Under the pieces are notes generated by a model. That model did no database searches. It saw only the letters and a list, made by a program, of their open reading frames with translations, and was not told the origin of the DNA. DNA of 35,334 nucleotides from Lentilactobacillus diolivorans DSM 14421 (GTDB lineage Bacteria; Bacillota; Bacilli; Lactobacillales; Lactobacillaceae), in NCBI RefSeq assembly GCF_001434255.1, contig NZ_AZEY01000032.1:1-35334 (forward strand), given 5' to 3'. The first letter of the stretch is position 1. Each line of letters starts with the position of its first letter. The position numbers and the translations under genes are program-made. Of the stretch, positions 19,244-26,915 are shown piece by piece.

Positions 19244-19272
19244 TTGATCTAAATTCAGATCTAGGTTATGAT
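19244..19272 (+). promoter_or_regulatory. promoter of the SMR gene with internal dyad
   Basis: The -35 TTGATC (19244-19249), 17-base spacer and -10 TATGAT (19267-19272) precede a leader of about 130 bases. An imperfect inverted repeat, GATCT-AAATTC-AGATC (19246-19261), fills the start of the spacer and may be an operator. Confidence 0.55.
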
Positions 19273-19313
19273 GACTGATATTCTAATAACCAACGAGGTG
19301 ATGTTTTGGACGC

Positions 19314-19371
19314 TGCAACATATTTAACTTTAGCTTGGGCGATTCTCTGGAAACCCCTCCACGATGTTGCA
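19314..19371 (+). promoter_or_regulatory. structured leader with short ORF before the SMR gene
   Basis: TGCAACAT (19314-19321) and ATGTTGCA (19364-19371) form an 8-bp stem around a 42-base loop. A ribosome site (GAGGTG, 19295-19300) precedes a short reading frame beginning ATGTTTTGG at 19301 and ending TAA (eight codons, MFWTLQHI), which runs into the left arm of the stem. This could be a ribosome-mediated attenuator. It does not match the guanidine-I consensus I know. Confidence 0.35.
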
Positions 19372-19405
19372 TATTACGGGCAAAACATTTGGAGGTTATT
19401 AAAAA

Positions 19406-19729
19406 ATGGGTTATTTATACTTAGTGCTTGCGATTGTAAGTGAATTACTTGGGACAAACCTGCTAAAGGCATCCTTGGGCTTCACGGTTCTTTGGGCAAT
19501 CATTGCATCATTGTTGGCATACGGCTTCAGCTTCTTTTTCCTATCACTCACTTTGAAAAGTATTAATTTAAACATCGCTTACGCATTGTGGGCCGGCTTG
19601 GGAATCATTTTAACCACGATTGTCGCTGTTATCTATTGGAAAGAACCAATTAACTTCCCCAGTATTCTAGGAATTTCACTAATTTTAATTGGGGTGGTTG
19701 TCTTAAATCTTTATGGTACGAGTCATTAA
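19406..19729 (+). CDS. small multidrug resistance (SMR) family transporter
   Basis: A 107-residue, four-helix membrane protein of the EmrE/QacE/SugE family, which exports cationic compounds or guanidinium in exchange for protons and works as a dimer. The essential membrane Glu is Glu13 in 'AIVSELLGT', and 'YALWAGLG' with Trp62 is the family signature in helix 3. GGAGG is placed ten bases before the ATG. Only one SMR gene is present, so a homodimer is expected. Substrate class cannot be settled by eye. Confidence 0.92.
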   Translation: MGYLYLVLAIVSELLGTNLLKASLGFTVLWAIIASLLAYGFSFFFLSLTLKSINLNIAYALWAGLGIILTTIVAVIYWKEPINFPSILGISLILIGVVVLNLYGTSH

Positions 19730-19767
19730 GATAACTATTAATTCTTATTTGTCGAATCAGTTATCTT
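19728..19767 (+). terminator. hairpin after the SMR gene
   Basis: AAGATAACT (19728-19736, overlapping the stop codon) pairs perfectly with AGTTATCTT (19759-19767), with a 22-base loop and a T-rich tail (CATTATTTTC). Confidence 0.55.
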
Positions 19768-19807
19768 CATTATTTTCGACATCTTAATTTATACATCTAA
19801 AACAAAG

Positions 19808-19925
19808 GAGACTGGGACAATATTCATTTATCCCAGCCTCTGTTCGTGTAAACACAATTGTTACCAAACGAAAACGCGGGACAAAAGGCAACTTCCGGCC
19901 GTGTAACCGAATTATCCAACTATTC
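19808..19925. repeat. intergenic repeat, copy A
   Basis: A small hairpin (GAG-A-CTGGGA with TCCCAG-C-CTC, 19808-19840) is followed by a 69-base block at 19857-19925 that matches 24103-24171 with only about six differences. The shared block includes GAAAACGCGGGACAAAAGGC and ACTTCC. Both copies follow a '(G/C)TGGGACA or GCTGAGACA' hairpin, so the whole hairpin-plus-block unit is repeated. It lies after the SMR gene in a 398-base non-coding gap. Confidence 0.8.
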
Positions 19926-19966
19926 AAGTTCAGAATATCTCGCTGAACTTGTTACTTAGCTAAAAC

Positions 19967-20088
19967 GTGGACCAGCAAGCAGACCCCGGCCATATAAGCC
20001 CCCTAACCTGACATTCCAGAATTGGGAATATCAAGTTAGGGGGCTTATATTCTGGGGTCTAACCGCTTGCCGGCCCACTCTGTTTATT
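19967..20088. repeat. 122-base long imperfect hairpin
   Basis: Nested arms pair across the element: GTGG/CCAC at the ends, GCAAGC/GCTTGC, AGACCCC/GGGGTCT, and a central TATAAGCCCCCTAAC with GTTAGGGGGCTTATA, then TGACATTCC/GGGAATATCA around a small loop. It directly follows repeat copy A and shares its right-end layout (arm, TAACCGC, arm, CACTCT) with the element at 24125-24228. It may encode a stable RNA or be a mobile palindrome. Confidence 0.75.
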
Positions 20089-20127
20089 TGGTCATTTAAT
20101 TCAAAACTAACCCATTGAACCAAACAA

Positions 20128-21030
20128 CTATAAATAATAAAAACGGAAATTGATATCCTGATTATGATTACCAAATCCCTTGCCGTATAAGGTTAGTCCC
20201 CCCACGTGTTTTGCGTTATCTTTAACACTTAATCGCAAGGTCCAATACTGTGTCTGCCTCGAGAAATCATTAATACTGATATTGGATATTTGTTCCCCGC
20301 TCACAAAAGTTCCTTCATGAGTCACTTGTAACGTTTTTAATAAACCGTATTGATTCATATTATCAGGCCACCACTTTGGATTGAGCTTTCCTCTAACATC
20401 TGCGTAATCCCCGGGACTTTCCCAAGACCCCAAATCAATGCCGTTTAACTTAAAATTAATATCTGACGGCCAATTATCATTGGTAAAAGGAAATTCTGAA
20501 GCGAGTTCGATACTAATCTCAACTTGTTAAATCGTTTCGGAGCGTTTAAGCAGATTAGGAACTTTATATTCAACAAACCCCTTCGAAAACCAAAGAATTC
20601 CAGCATTAACTCGTTCTGGATCCATAAAATACTTGGGATCATCGAAGTGACCAATATACTTTTTGGTTGTTGATAATCCACAGACAGGCGAAACATTGTA
20701 GTCAACATAATGACCAATTGGCAATGCCATATCATAGTGAGAATAGGCGGATTGCTTCCGGTTGGGAAAATTAATTCCCAAATAATTAACCCGGAGTAAC
20801 GAAATTTTTTGAACCCCATTTTTCCCTGGAATTCGCCTTGTCTCAACGATTTGTGCCGCTTCCAGTTTCTTAACGTGAGAACTCACAATTGATTTACTAA
20901 GATTCAAATGCTCACTTAATTCTTGAATATTCATTTCCCGTTTAGATAAGAATTCAATAATTTGAATTCGGACAGGACTTGCCAGTGCTTTTAACAGATT
21001 AATTGATTTATTGCTCAGATCGATTTCCAT
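20128..21030 (-). pseudogene. ArsR-type regulator interrupted by one in-frame stop
   Basis: The first 167 residues carry a winged-helix domain ('LLKALASPVRIQIIEFLSKR', then 'QELSEHLNLSKSIVSSHVKK') and the start of a ligand domain. At 20527-20529 a TAA stops the frame after 'KRSETI'. The same frame then continues unbroken: QVEISIELASEFPFTNDNWP, SDINFKLNGIDL, and the 101-residue block from 20433 ('GSWESPGDYADVRGKLNPKW') to a stop at 20128. The total of about 300 residues reads as one protein. The lesion is a single nonsense codon (TAA, plausibly from CAA). The start is the ATG at 21030, seven bases after AAGGAG. It diverges from the arabinofuranosidase gene and was probably its regulator. Confidence 0.85.
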
Positions 21031-21176
21031 CATTCTTCTCCTTATCACAAGTGCTATGTTCACCGAAATGCTAACTTAGTTCATATTTGGGGGCTAAAAG
21101 CAGCCTTATAGTTCTTATTATAGCAAACAAAGTGGTGAAAAAACGTGCTATGGTCCATCTTTTTGCGAATAGTATA

Positions 21177-21206
21177 TTGACAGCGTTTTCATTGAGCTGA
21201 TACGAT
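21177..21206 (+). promoter_or_regulatory. arabinofuranosidase promoter with cre site
   Basis: The -35 TTGACA (21177-21182), 18-base spacer and -10 TACGAT (21201-21206) precede an AAAGGAGG site and the ATG. TGACAGCGTTTTCA (21178-21191) matches the cre consensus at 13 of 14 positions and overlaps the -35, indicating CcpA repression. Confidence 0.7.
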
Positions 21207-21235
21207 TATGTCGAAAGAAAAGGAGGCACAGTTAC

Positions 21236-22705
21236 ATGCAAGGAAAACTTTACGCAAATGATTTATTTCCTATTGGTACCATTGACCATCGAATTAGTTC
21301 ATCTTTAGCAGAACATATGGGCCGAAGTATTTATGGCGGCATTTATGATCCTGATAATCCACTGTCAGATTCAGAAGGGTTTCGAAAGGATGTTATCAAG
21401 GCAGTTCGAGAATTAAATGTCCCGATGATTCGCTACCCGGGTGGCAATTTTGTCTCAAGTTACCACTGGGAAGATGGAATTGGCCCAAAGAAACAACGGC
21501 CACAAAAAGTTGATTTGGCTTGGCAAAGTATTGAATCAAACCAATTTGGGCTTGATGAATTCATGAAATGGACTGAAAAAGCTCACTCTTCAGCAATGAT
21601 GGCCGTTAATCTTGGAACCAGGGGGATTGAAGATGCCTGCAATCTGCTTGAGTACTGCAATTTAGACACCAACACTTACTGGGCTAACAAACGAAGAGAA
21701 AACGGCCATGCCGCTCCATATCATATCAAAACCTGGTGTTTAGGAAATGAAATGGATGCGCCTTGGCAAATTGGCCACAAAACCGCCCACGAATACGGCG
21801 AGTTGGTTAACGAAACTGCTAAAGCCATGCGAAGTCTGGACCCTCAAATTGAAACGGTTGTCTGTGGCAGTTCAAACGAACACACTCCGATTTTTGGCAA
21901 GTGGGAAACAGAAGTGTTAGATGAATGTTACGACAATGTTGATTACATCTCAATGCATCAATATTACGAATTACCTTCAAAAGGCACAATGCACCACATT
22001 GCAAAATCAATTCGAATGGATCGGTTTATTAATTCAGTGGTTGCGCTTTGTGACGCAGTTAAAGCGACTAAGAAATCTTCTAAATCACTGAATATTTCTT
22101 TTGATGAATGGAATGTCTGGTATCACTCAAATGAACACGATAAAAATATTAAGCCATGGCAACAAGCGCCGCACCGATTAGAAGACGTCTATAACTTCGA
22201 AGATGCCTTGCTCATCGGTTCAAGTTTAATCACCCTCTTGAAGCACGTTGATCGTGTCAAAATCGCCTGCTTTGCTCAGTTGGTAAATGTAATCGCTCCC
22301 ATTCTGACAACTGAAACAGGTTTAATTAAACAAACCATTTTTTATCCACTTAGAGACGTTGCCAAATATGGGTACGGAGAAACATTACAAACGAGCGTTC
22401 AATCCCCAACCTATAAAGCACCTGAATTTGGTGATGTCAATTACTTGGATTCTGTCATTATTAAAAACGGCGAGGGCGCCTATACCATTTTTGCCGTTAA
22501 TCGCAGTGAAACAGAGACGATGGATTTAAACGTTAATATTAATGACAATCAGACACTTCACGAAACCAGCCATCAAAGTTACAGTTGTTCAAATCCAGAC
22601 TTTAAAAATACTGCAGAACAGTCAGTAACTGAAGAAATCGTGGAAGATACCAATGGGATTACCTTAAAACCATTTTCATGGAACGTTATTACTTTTCAAG
22701 CATAA
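21236..22705 (+). CDS. GH51 alpha-L-arabinofuranosidase
   Basis: A 489-residue cytoplasmic enzyme (no signal peptide) that removes arabinofuranosyl units from arabino-oligosaccharides or glycosides. The N-terminal barrel opens with 'AEHMGRSIYGGIYDPD' and 'MIRYPGGNFVSSYHWEDGIG'. The acid/base is Glu172 in 'WCLGNEMDAPWQ' and the nucleophile Glu291 in 'SFDEWNVWY'. A beta-sandwich domain closes the protein from about 390. Length fits the family. The MFS gene follows after 44 bases on the same strand, forming a probable uptake-and-cleavage operon for arabinosides. The divergent ArsR-type regulator is broken, so control may now rest on CcpA. Confidence 0.94.
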   Translation: MQGKLYANDLFPIGTIDHRISSSLAEHMGRSIYGGIYDPDNPLSDSEGFRKDVIKAVRELNVPMIRYPGGNFVSSYHWEDGIGPKKQRPQKVDLAWQSIESNQFGLDEFMKWTEKAHSSAMMAVNLGTRGIEDACNLLEYCNLDTNTYWANKRRENGHAAPYHIKTWCLGNEMDAPWQIGHKTAHEYGELVNETAKAMRSLDPQIETVVCGSSNEHTPIFGKWETEVLDECYDNVDYISMHQYYELPSKGTMHHIAKSIRMDRFINSVVALCDAVKATKKSSKSLNISFDEWNVWYHSNEHDKNIKPWQQAPHRLEDVYNFEDALLIGSSLITLLKHVDRVKIACFAQLVNVIAPILTTETGLIKQTIFYPLRDVAKYGYGETLQTSVQSPTYKAPEFGDVNYLDSVIIKNGEGAYTIFAVNRSETETMDLNVNINDNQTLHETSHQSYSCSNPDFKNTAEQSVTEEIVEDTNGITLKPFSWNVITFQA

Positions 22706-22749
22706 ATAAATTCGTTGAAATATCTTAGATTATAAGGAGGATTAATCAA

Positions 22750-24012
22750 ATGAATGATGCTCATCAAGTTACAACATCAAAAGTCAATTTTAAAAGTCCT
22801 AAAGTAAAAAAACAGCTTCGAGTCGGCCTTGCAATGTTTATTGGTCCAATTGGTTGGCTTAGCGCTTATTCTGGAGTCTCTGCCACACTATTACCAGCTA
22901 AAATCGGCCAGTTAATTCCCGCACACAAAGTTGCAACAATTGCGCTATTCTCAACTGTTGCGATGATCGTGGCGACAATTGCAAACATTGTGGCCGGTGC
23001 TTTTTCTGATATTACCCGATCAAAACATGGTAAACGAACCCCGTGGATTGTAACAAATTCAATTTTATCCGCTATTTTACTTTTTGCATTTTCAATGGCA
23101 AACTCAGTCCCCGTCCTATTAGGGATCTGGGCAGTATACCAAATTACTTTGAATGCAATCATTGCCCCAATGGTTGCCCAGATTGCAGATAGAATTTCAC
23201 CTAATTTAAGAGGAACCGTCTCTTCTTTCTATGGTGTTGGATATGCGATCGGTAACTTTGGTTCCGGGATTATTGCGTCTCGGTTTATCTCACATGTTTC
23301 AACAGGAATTATTGTCTTTGCCTTCTTCACACTTTTTGGATGCCTGCTTTCAGCTTGGCTGGTGCAAGAACCTTCAAATATGGATTCACCCAAGAAACCA
23401 TTCAATAAACAGACTATCAAGGAAAACTTCATGTTCCCAACAGCAAATTCCCGTGATTATTACCTTGCTGTCGGTGGTAAGTTTTTGATGATGGTTGGCC
23501 AGTTCATTATTGTTGGTTACCAACTTTATATTTTTACTGATTATATGAAATTAAATCCCAGTCAAACCGCTACTTCTGTCGCGATCATGTCAACAATTTT
23601 ACTGGTAACGGGAATCCTGCTTACGGCACTTACAGGACCAATTTCCGATCATGTTCATCGCGTTAAGTTCCCAGTTGCCTTTGCAACAATTTTACTGGGA
23701 GTTGGTGCTCTCTTTCCAGTTTTCACACCATCACCATGGACAATGTATGCCTATGCTTTGATCTCAGGAATTGGAATGGGTGCCTATAATGCCGTTGATC
23801 AAGCGTTAAACATTGCCGTCCTGCCTAATCCGGATTCTGCAGCTAAGGATCTTGGATTTATCAACGTTGCCGTTACCGTCGGAATGATTGTTGGCCCCTT
23901 AATATCAGGCGGTTTAATTTCTCTCTGGGGATATCGGATTATCTTCCCCGTCGAAACGCTAATTTGCTTAATCGGTGGCATTATGATTATGATGATCAAA
24001 AAAGTTAAATAA
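22750..24012 (+). CDS. MFS transporter, probable glycoside/oligosaccharide uptake
   Basis: A 420-residue protein with 12 predicted membrane helices. The loop 2-3 motif 'GAFSDITRSKHGKRTPWIV' is of the type seen in MFS and GPH sugar carriers. A second, weaker copy at the mid loop is 'GPISDHVHRVKFPV'. It follows the GH51 gene (AAGGAGG site, same strand), which makes an arabinose-containing glycoside the most likely cargo; this is inferred from context only. A hairpin terminator follows. Confidence 0.85.
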   Translation: MNDAHQVTTSKVNFKSPKVKKQLRVGLAMFIGPIGWLSAYSGVSATLLPAKIGQLIPAHKVATIALFSTVAMIVATIANIVAGAFSDITRSKHGKRTPWIVTNSILSAILLFAFSMANSVPVLLGIWAVYQITLNAIIAPMVAQIADRISPNLRGTVSSFYGVGYAIGNFGSGIIASRFISHVSTGIIVFAFFTLFGCLLSAWLVQEPSNMDSPKKPFNKQTIKENFMFPTANSRDYYLAVGGKFLMMVGQFIIVGYQLYIFTDYMKLNPSQTATSVAIMSTILLVTGILLTALTGPISDHVHRVKFPVAFATILLGVGALFPVFTPSPWTMYAYALISGIGMGAYNAVDQALNIAVLPNPDSAAKDLGFINVAVTVGMIVGPLISGGLISLWGYRIIFPVETLICLIGGIMIMMIKKVK

Positions 24013-24053
24013 TCTGTTACAAGTATTTCTGAAAGCGTTCGCACAAAGGAAAT

Positions 24054-24086
24054 AGGGCTGAGACAAAAGTGATTTTGTCCAGCCCT
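24054..24086 (+). terminator. terminator after the MFS gene, start of repeat copy B
   Basis: AGGGCTG-AG-ACAAAA (24054-24068) pairs with TTTTGT-C-CAGCCCT (24073-24086) across a short loop, followed by GTTTTG. The same kind of hairpin opens repeat copy A at 19808. Confidence 0.65.
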
Positions 24087-24102
24087 GTTTTGTGTCATCA
24101 TG

Positions 24103-24228
24103 ATTATTACCAAGCGAAAACGCGGGACAAAAGGCAACTTCCGACCGTACAACCGAATTATCCCACTATTCTACCCGGAGCACATTCGGATAATCCAATT
24201 GTACTCTGGAAGTTAACCGCCCTTTGTC
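24103..24228. repeat. intergenic repeat, copy B, long hairpin
   Basis: The 69 bases at 24103-24171 match copy A (19857-19925). The unit folds into nested arms: GACAAA (24126-24131)/TTTGTC (24223-24228), GGC (24133)/GCC (24219), AACTTCC (24136-24142)/GGAAGTT (24208-24214), ATTATCC (24157-24163)/GGATAAT (24188-24194). It fills the gap between the MFS gene and the convergent oxidoreductase gene. Confidence 0.75.
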
Positions 24229-24242
24229 TCACTCTTAATCCA

Positions 24243-24896
24243 TTATCCATTAGCTACCGTAAACCGTTGTTGATGATGTTTAGGTGTTAAGATTTCGCTA
24301 ACTAAAGCAGCTGCCATTGTTCCTGCAGTCGTTTTTGATTCACCGCTATGATTAAAAATAACATGTTCGCTATCATATAAAATTTCTTTAGCTTTTGGTC
24401 CAGGGGTGTAGCTAAATGCTGGTGAGACGCCAAACCAATCAACATTATCAACGTCTCGCAAAAACTTAAGTTCTTTAAACTGCTCTTGTGGAATTGCCCG
24501 CCAGGATCGGGTACTTTCATCTTTTTCTAAATCGGTTAAGGCAACATGATCGTCGTCACCGATCAAAAGGCTGCCAGCACCTAAAATAAAACCTAATCTC
24601 ACTTTTTGACTTTCTCTAAATTGACTAACAAGCTTGGTGGCTAAATCAATGTGCCGATAAGCTTTATCTGGTGTTGTGGCAAATGCATCCAAAACAACAT
24701 CACTATCAGAGAAGTCAGCCGGTGTTAACTGGAACGCATCTTTTGCCAAAATTTGAATCTGTGGAAATTGACTTTTAAGTTGGGTCAGTTTTTCCTCAGA
24801 ACGACCATTCGCAATAATTTCTAATCCATTTGCAACGGCTTCCTGGACAAAAGCTGACCCAGTCATTCCGGTTGCTCCAATGACAAATACCTTCAT
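24243..24896 (-). CDS. NAD(P)-binding Rossmann oxidoreductase
   Basis: A 217-residue protein of the NAD(P)H-binding (atypical SDR) group. The dinucleotide motif GATGMTG sits at about residues 7-13, followed by an NGR (about 31-33) that favours NADP. 'GFILGAGSLLIGDDD' and 'SPAFSYTPGPKAKEILYDSE' are typical of the redox-responsive NAD(P)-binding proteins common in lactobacilli. The ATG at 24896 is chosen over the adjacent TTG, with GGAG upstream. A promoter-side motif is shared with the esterase at 155. Substrate unknown; such proteins often respond to electrophile or redox stress. Confidence 0.85.
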   Translation of the reverse strand: MKVFVIGATGMTGSAFVQEAVANGLEIIANGRSEEKLTQLKSQFPQIQILAKDAFQLTPADFSDSDVVLDAFATTPDKAYRHIDLATKLVSQFRESQKVRLGFILGAGSLLIGDDDHVALTDLEKDESTRSWRAIPQEQFKELKFLRDVDNVDWFGVSPAFSYTPGPKAKEILYDSEHVIFNHSGESKTTAGTMAAALVSEILTPKHHQQRFTVANG

Positions 24897-24907
24897 CAAA
24901 CCACTCC

Positions 24908-24923
24908 TTACTTTTTGTTAGTC
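24908..24923. promoter_or_regulatory. second copy of the shared 16-base motif
   Basis: TTACTTTTTGTTAGTC is identical to 1003-1018. A further 8-bp inverted repeat, AAATAGTT/AACTATTT (24940-24964), lies just beyond it. Confidence 0.4.
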
Positions 24924-25010
24924 CAATAACATTAGCATGAAATAGTTACTGGGCGCAACTATTTAAACTGCCAAAATATTTTCGGGAAAAAGTTAGCGAC
25001 AAATTACCCC

Positions 25011-25039
25011 TTTAAGTGACAGTTACCACATCACTTAAA
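25011..25039 (-). terminator. hairpin after kdgK, possible terminator
   Basis: TTTAAGTGA (25011-25019) pairs perfectly with TCACTTAAA (25031-25039), 52 bases after the kdgK stop. No clear T run follows, so its role as a terminator is doubtful. Confidence 0.35.
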
Positions 25040-25090
25040 CGTGGAAAAAGCAACATCCATTTTACAAGTCATCATACAAGCTACCGTTAA

Positions 25091-26038
25091 TCACAATTGA
25101 TAAGCATTTAATTTTTCCCTGGTTGGGTATCCGTCGTTATCCCCGGGTGCCTGAACGGCCAATGAACCAATCGCGTTGCCTCGCCGCACAGCATTTTCCA
25201 GTGGCATCCCATCCAGTAGTCCTGTGATCACCCCCACTGCAAAGCCATCACCAGCGCCAACCGTATCAACAACATGATCAACCGAATATCCGGGAATCAT
25301 CATGTGATTACCATCTTTAGTCTTAATAAAAGCACCTGTTTCTCCCATTTTAATAATCACCGTGTCCGTATTAATACCATTTTCAAGATAGAAATCAGCA
25401 ATGGTTTCGGGTTCCCGACTGCCTACCAAAATTTCACCTTCACTTAGACCTGGCATAATAATATCAGCCTGCATCGCAAATTGATTGATTTTTTCAACCA
25501 TTTCAGCTTGAGATCGCCAAAGTTGTGGGCGCAAATTGGGATCAAAAGTTGTCCGAATTTCAGGATGACGATGAATTAATTGCAACAAACGGTTAAATGC
25601 GAGTTCTGCTTGATCAGAGATTGCCGGAAATATCCCGGTTAAATGAACTAATTTGACATCCGTTAAATCAATTTGATCCATCGCAACATCATCAATGTGG
25701 CTCGCCGCGGAATTTTTTCTGAAGTAGGCAACGCCCGGATCGCCTTTAGTAACCCGCTGCTTCATTTGAAAAGCAGTCCAATGCTTTGACGTTTGGCTAA
25801 TATAACTTGTCCCGATGTGGTTTACCGCCAATTGTTCTTTGATAAACTCTCCTAGTGGATCGGCTCCCAACTGGGTCACATATTCAGTCGAATATCCCAA
25901 TCGTGAAACACCAACGGCTACATTTACCTCAGCACCAGCCAAATATTTTTTAAAGTTAACCGATTGCGCCAATGATTGATCTTCATCCTGTGATGCAAAT
26001 AATGCCATCGGCTCACCAATTGTTAAAAAGTCACTCAT
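25091..26038 (-). CDS. kdgK: 2-keto-3-deoxygluconate kinase (PfkB family)
   Basis: A 315-residue ribokinase-type sugar kinase that phosphorylates KDG to KDPG using ATP. The first PfkB region is 'KYLAGAEVNVAVGVSRLG' (31-48), and the anion hole with catalytic Asp264 is in 'DTVGAGDGFAVG' (258-269). The N-terminal 'MSDFLTIGEPMALFAS' is typical of KdgK. It is divergent from KDPG aldolase across a 171-base promoter region that carries two copies of a palindrome also found at uxuB, placing it in the glucuronate pathway. A cre-like sequence at 26063-26076 is imperfect. Confidence 0.9.
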   Translation of the reverse strand: MSDFLTIGEPMALFASQDEDQSLAQSVNFKKYLAGAEVNVAVGVSRLGYSTEYVTQLGADPLGEFIKEQLAVNHIGTSYISQTSKHWTAFQMKQRVTKGDPGVAYFRKNSAASHIDDVAMDQIDLTDVKLVHLTGIFPAISDQAELAFNRLLQLIHRHPEIRTTFDPNLRPQLWRSQAEMVEKINQFAMQADIIMPGLSEGEILVGSREPETIADFYLENGINTDTVIIKMGETGAFIKTKDGNHMMIPGYSVDHVVDTVGAGDGFAVGVITGLLDGMPLENAVRRGNAIGSLAVQAPGDNDGYPTREKLNAYQL

Positions 26039-26062
26039 CTTAGTTCCCCCATTTTATCGTAT

Positions 26063-26076
26063 TTGAAGCGATTACA
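26063..26076. promoter_or_regulatory. weak cre-like site before kdgK
   Basis: On the minus strand TGTAATCGCTTCAA matches the cre consensus at 12 of 14 positions; the last half is imperfect. Confidence 0.35.
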
Positions 26077-26133
26077 AAATTATTCAAAAAAAGAATTTAT
26101 TTACGCGATTTGGTTGTAAATTGAGTCGAGAAG

Positions 26134-26165
26134 TAATATATTAATACATGTAAGTAATATATTAA
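26134..26165. promoter_or_regulatory. paired operator at the kdgA promoter
   Basis: A 16-base direct repeat, AAGTAATATATTAATA, occurs at 26131-26146 and 26152-26167. Each holds the perfect palindrome TAATATATTA (26134-26143 and 26155-26164), 21 bases apart, i.e. about two helical turns on the same face. A TATAAT -10 box follows at 26169-26174. The same palindrome, as TTAATATATTAA, covers the -10 of uxuB at 32929-32940. Confidence 0.65.
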
Positions 26166-26209
26166 TATTATAATATCTTGTCGCAAAAATTACAAAGGAG
26201 CTACTTAAA

Positions 26210-26854
26210 ATGAGTATGGATCGTTTAAACAGCCTGAAAAAGATTGTGGATGCCGGCATTATCGCCGTTGTTCGTGCCGACACCCCCGAAAAGGCTGAAG
26301 CAATTAGTAAAGCCGCAATTAAGGGTGGCGTGACCGGAATTGAATTAACTTTCACGGTACCCCATGCTGACCAAGTAATTGGCCGCCTAACTGCTGAATT
26401 ACCTAATGGTGTGATTGGTGCCGGGACTGTTCTGGATGCCACATCAGCTCGACTTGCCATTATGGCCGGTGCCGGCTATATCGTCAGCCCAACGTTTGAT
26501 GCTGCCATTGCTAAATTATGTAATCTGTATCAAATTCCTTATCTGCCTGGCTGCAGCACAATGACCGAAATGCAACGCGCCATTGAAGCCGGTTCTGACA
26601 TCGTCAAGCTCTTTCCCGCTTCAGTTGCTGGTCCATCGATGATCAAAGCCGTTAAAGCCCCATTTCCACAACTCAACATCATGCCCACTGGCGGTGTGAG
26701 TTTAGATAACTTGGATCAATGGTTCGCAGCTGGTGCGGTTTGTGTTGGCGCCGGTGGTAACTTAGTTGGTCCTGGCGCAACAGGCGATTATGATCAGGTC
26801 ACCGAAAATGCCAAAAAGTACATTAAGAAATTAAACGAAATTCGGAGTAACTAA
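26210..26854 (+). CDS. eda: KDPG aldolase (2-dehydro-3-deoxy-phosphogluconate aldolase)
   Basis: A 214-residue class I aldolase that splits KDPG into pyruvate and glyceraldehyde-3-phosphate. The Schiff-base Lys133 is in 'SDIVKLFPAS' and the catalytic Glu45 in 'GIELTF', the same numbering as in the E. coli enzyme. The phosphate-binding glycines are in 'PTGGVSLDNL' and 'GAGGNLVGP'. Length is normal. AAAGGAG precedes the ATG. It is divergent from kdgK and last in its transcript, with a terminator 26 bases after the stop. Confidence 0.95.
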   Translation: MSMDRLNSLKKIVDAGIIAVVRADTPEKAEAISKAAIKGGVTGIELTFTVPHADQVIGRLTAELPNGVIGAGTVLDATSARLAIMAGAGYIVSPTFDAAIAKLCNLYQIPYLPGCSTMTEMQRAIEAGSDIVKLFPASVAGPSMIKAVKAPFPQLNIMPTGGVSLDNLDQWFAAGAVCVGAGGNLVGPGATGDYDQVTENAKKYIKKLNEIRSN

Positions 26855-26879
26855 CCTTCTCTTACAATAAGGGTTGAGA

Positions 26880-26915
26880 GGCTGGGGTAAAAGCAATTTT
26901 ACTTCAGTCTTTTTT
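26880..26915 (+). terminator. intrinsic terminator after KDPG aldolase
   Basis: GGCTGGGGTAAAA (26880-26892) pairs with TTTTACTTCAGTC (26897-26909) using several G-U pairs, followed by six T. Confidence 0.8.

Noticed and set aside
19273-19405. Guanidine riboswitch before the SMR gene
   Set aside because: SMR genes often carry one, but I find neither the ykkC core nor paired ACGR-loop hairpins; the leader is reported only as a structured leader.
26131-26167. Start of a CRISPR or satellite array
   Set aside because: There are only two 16-base repeats in a promoter with a 5-base gap; they fit an operator pair.
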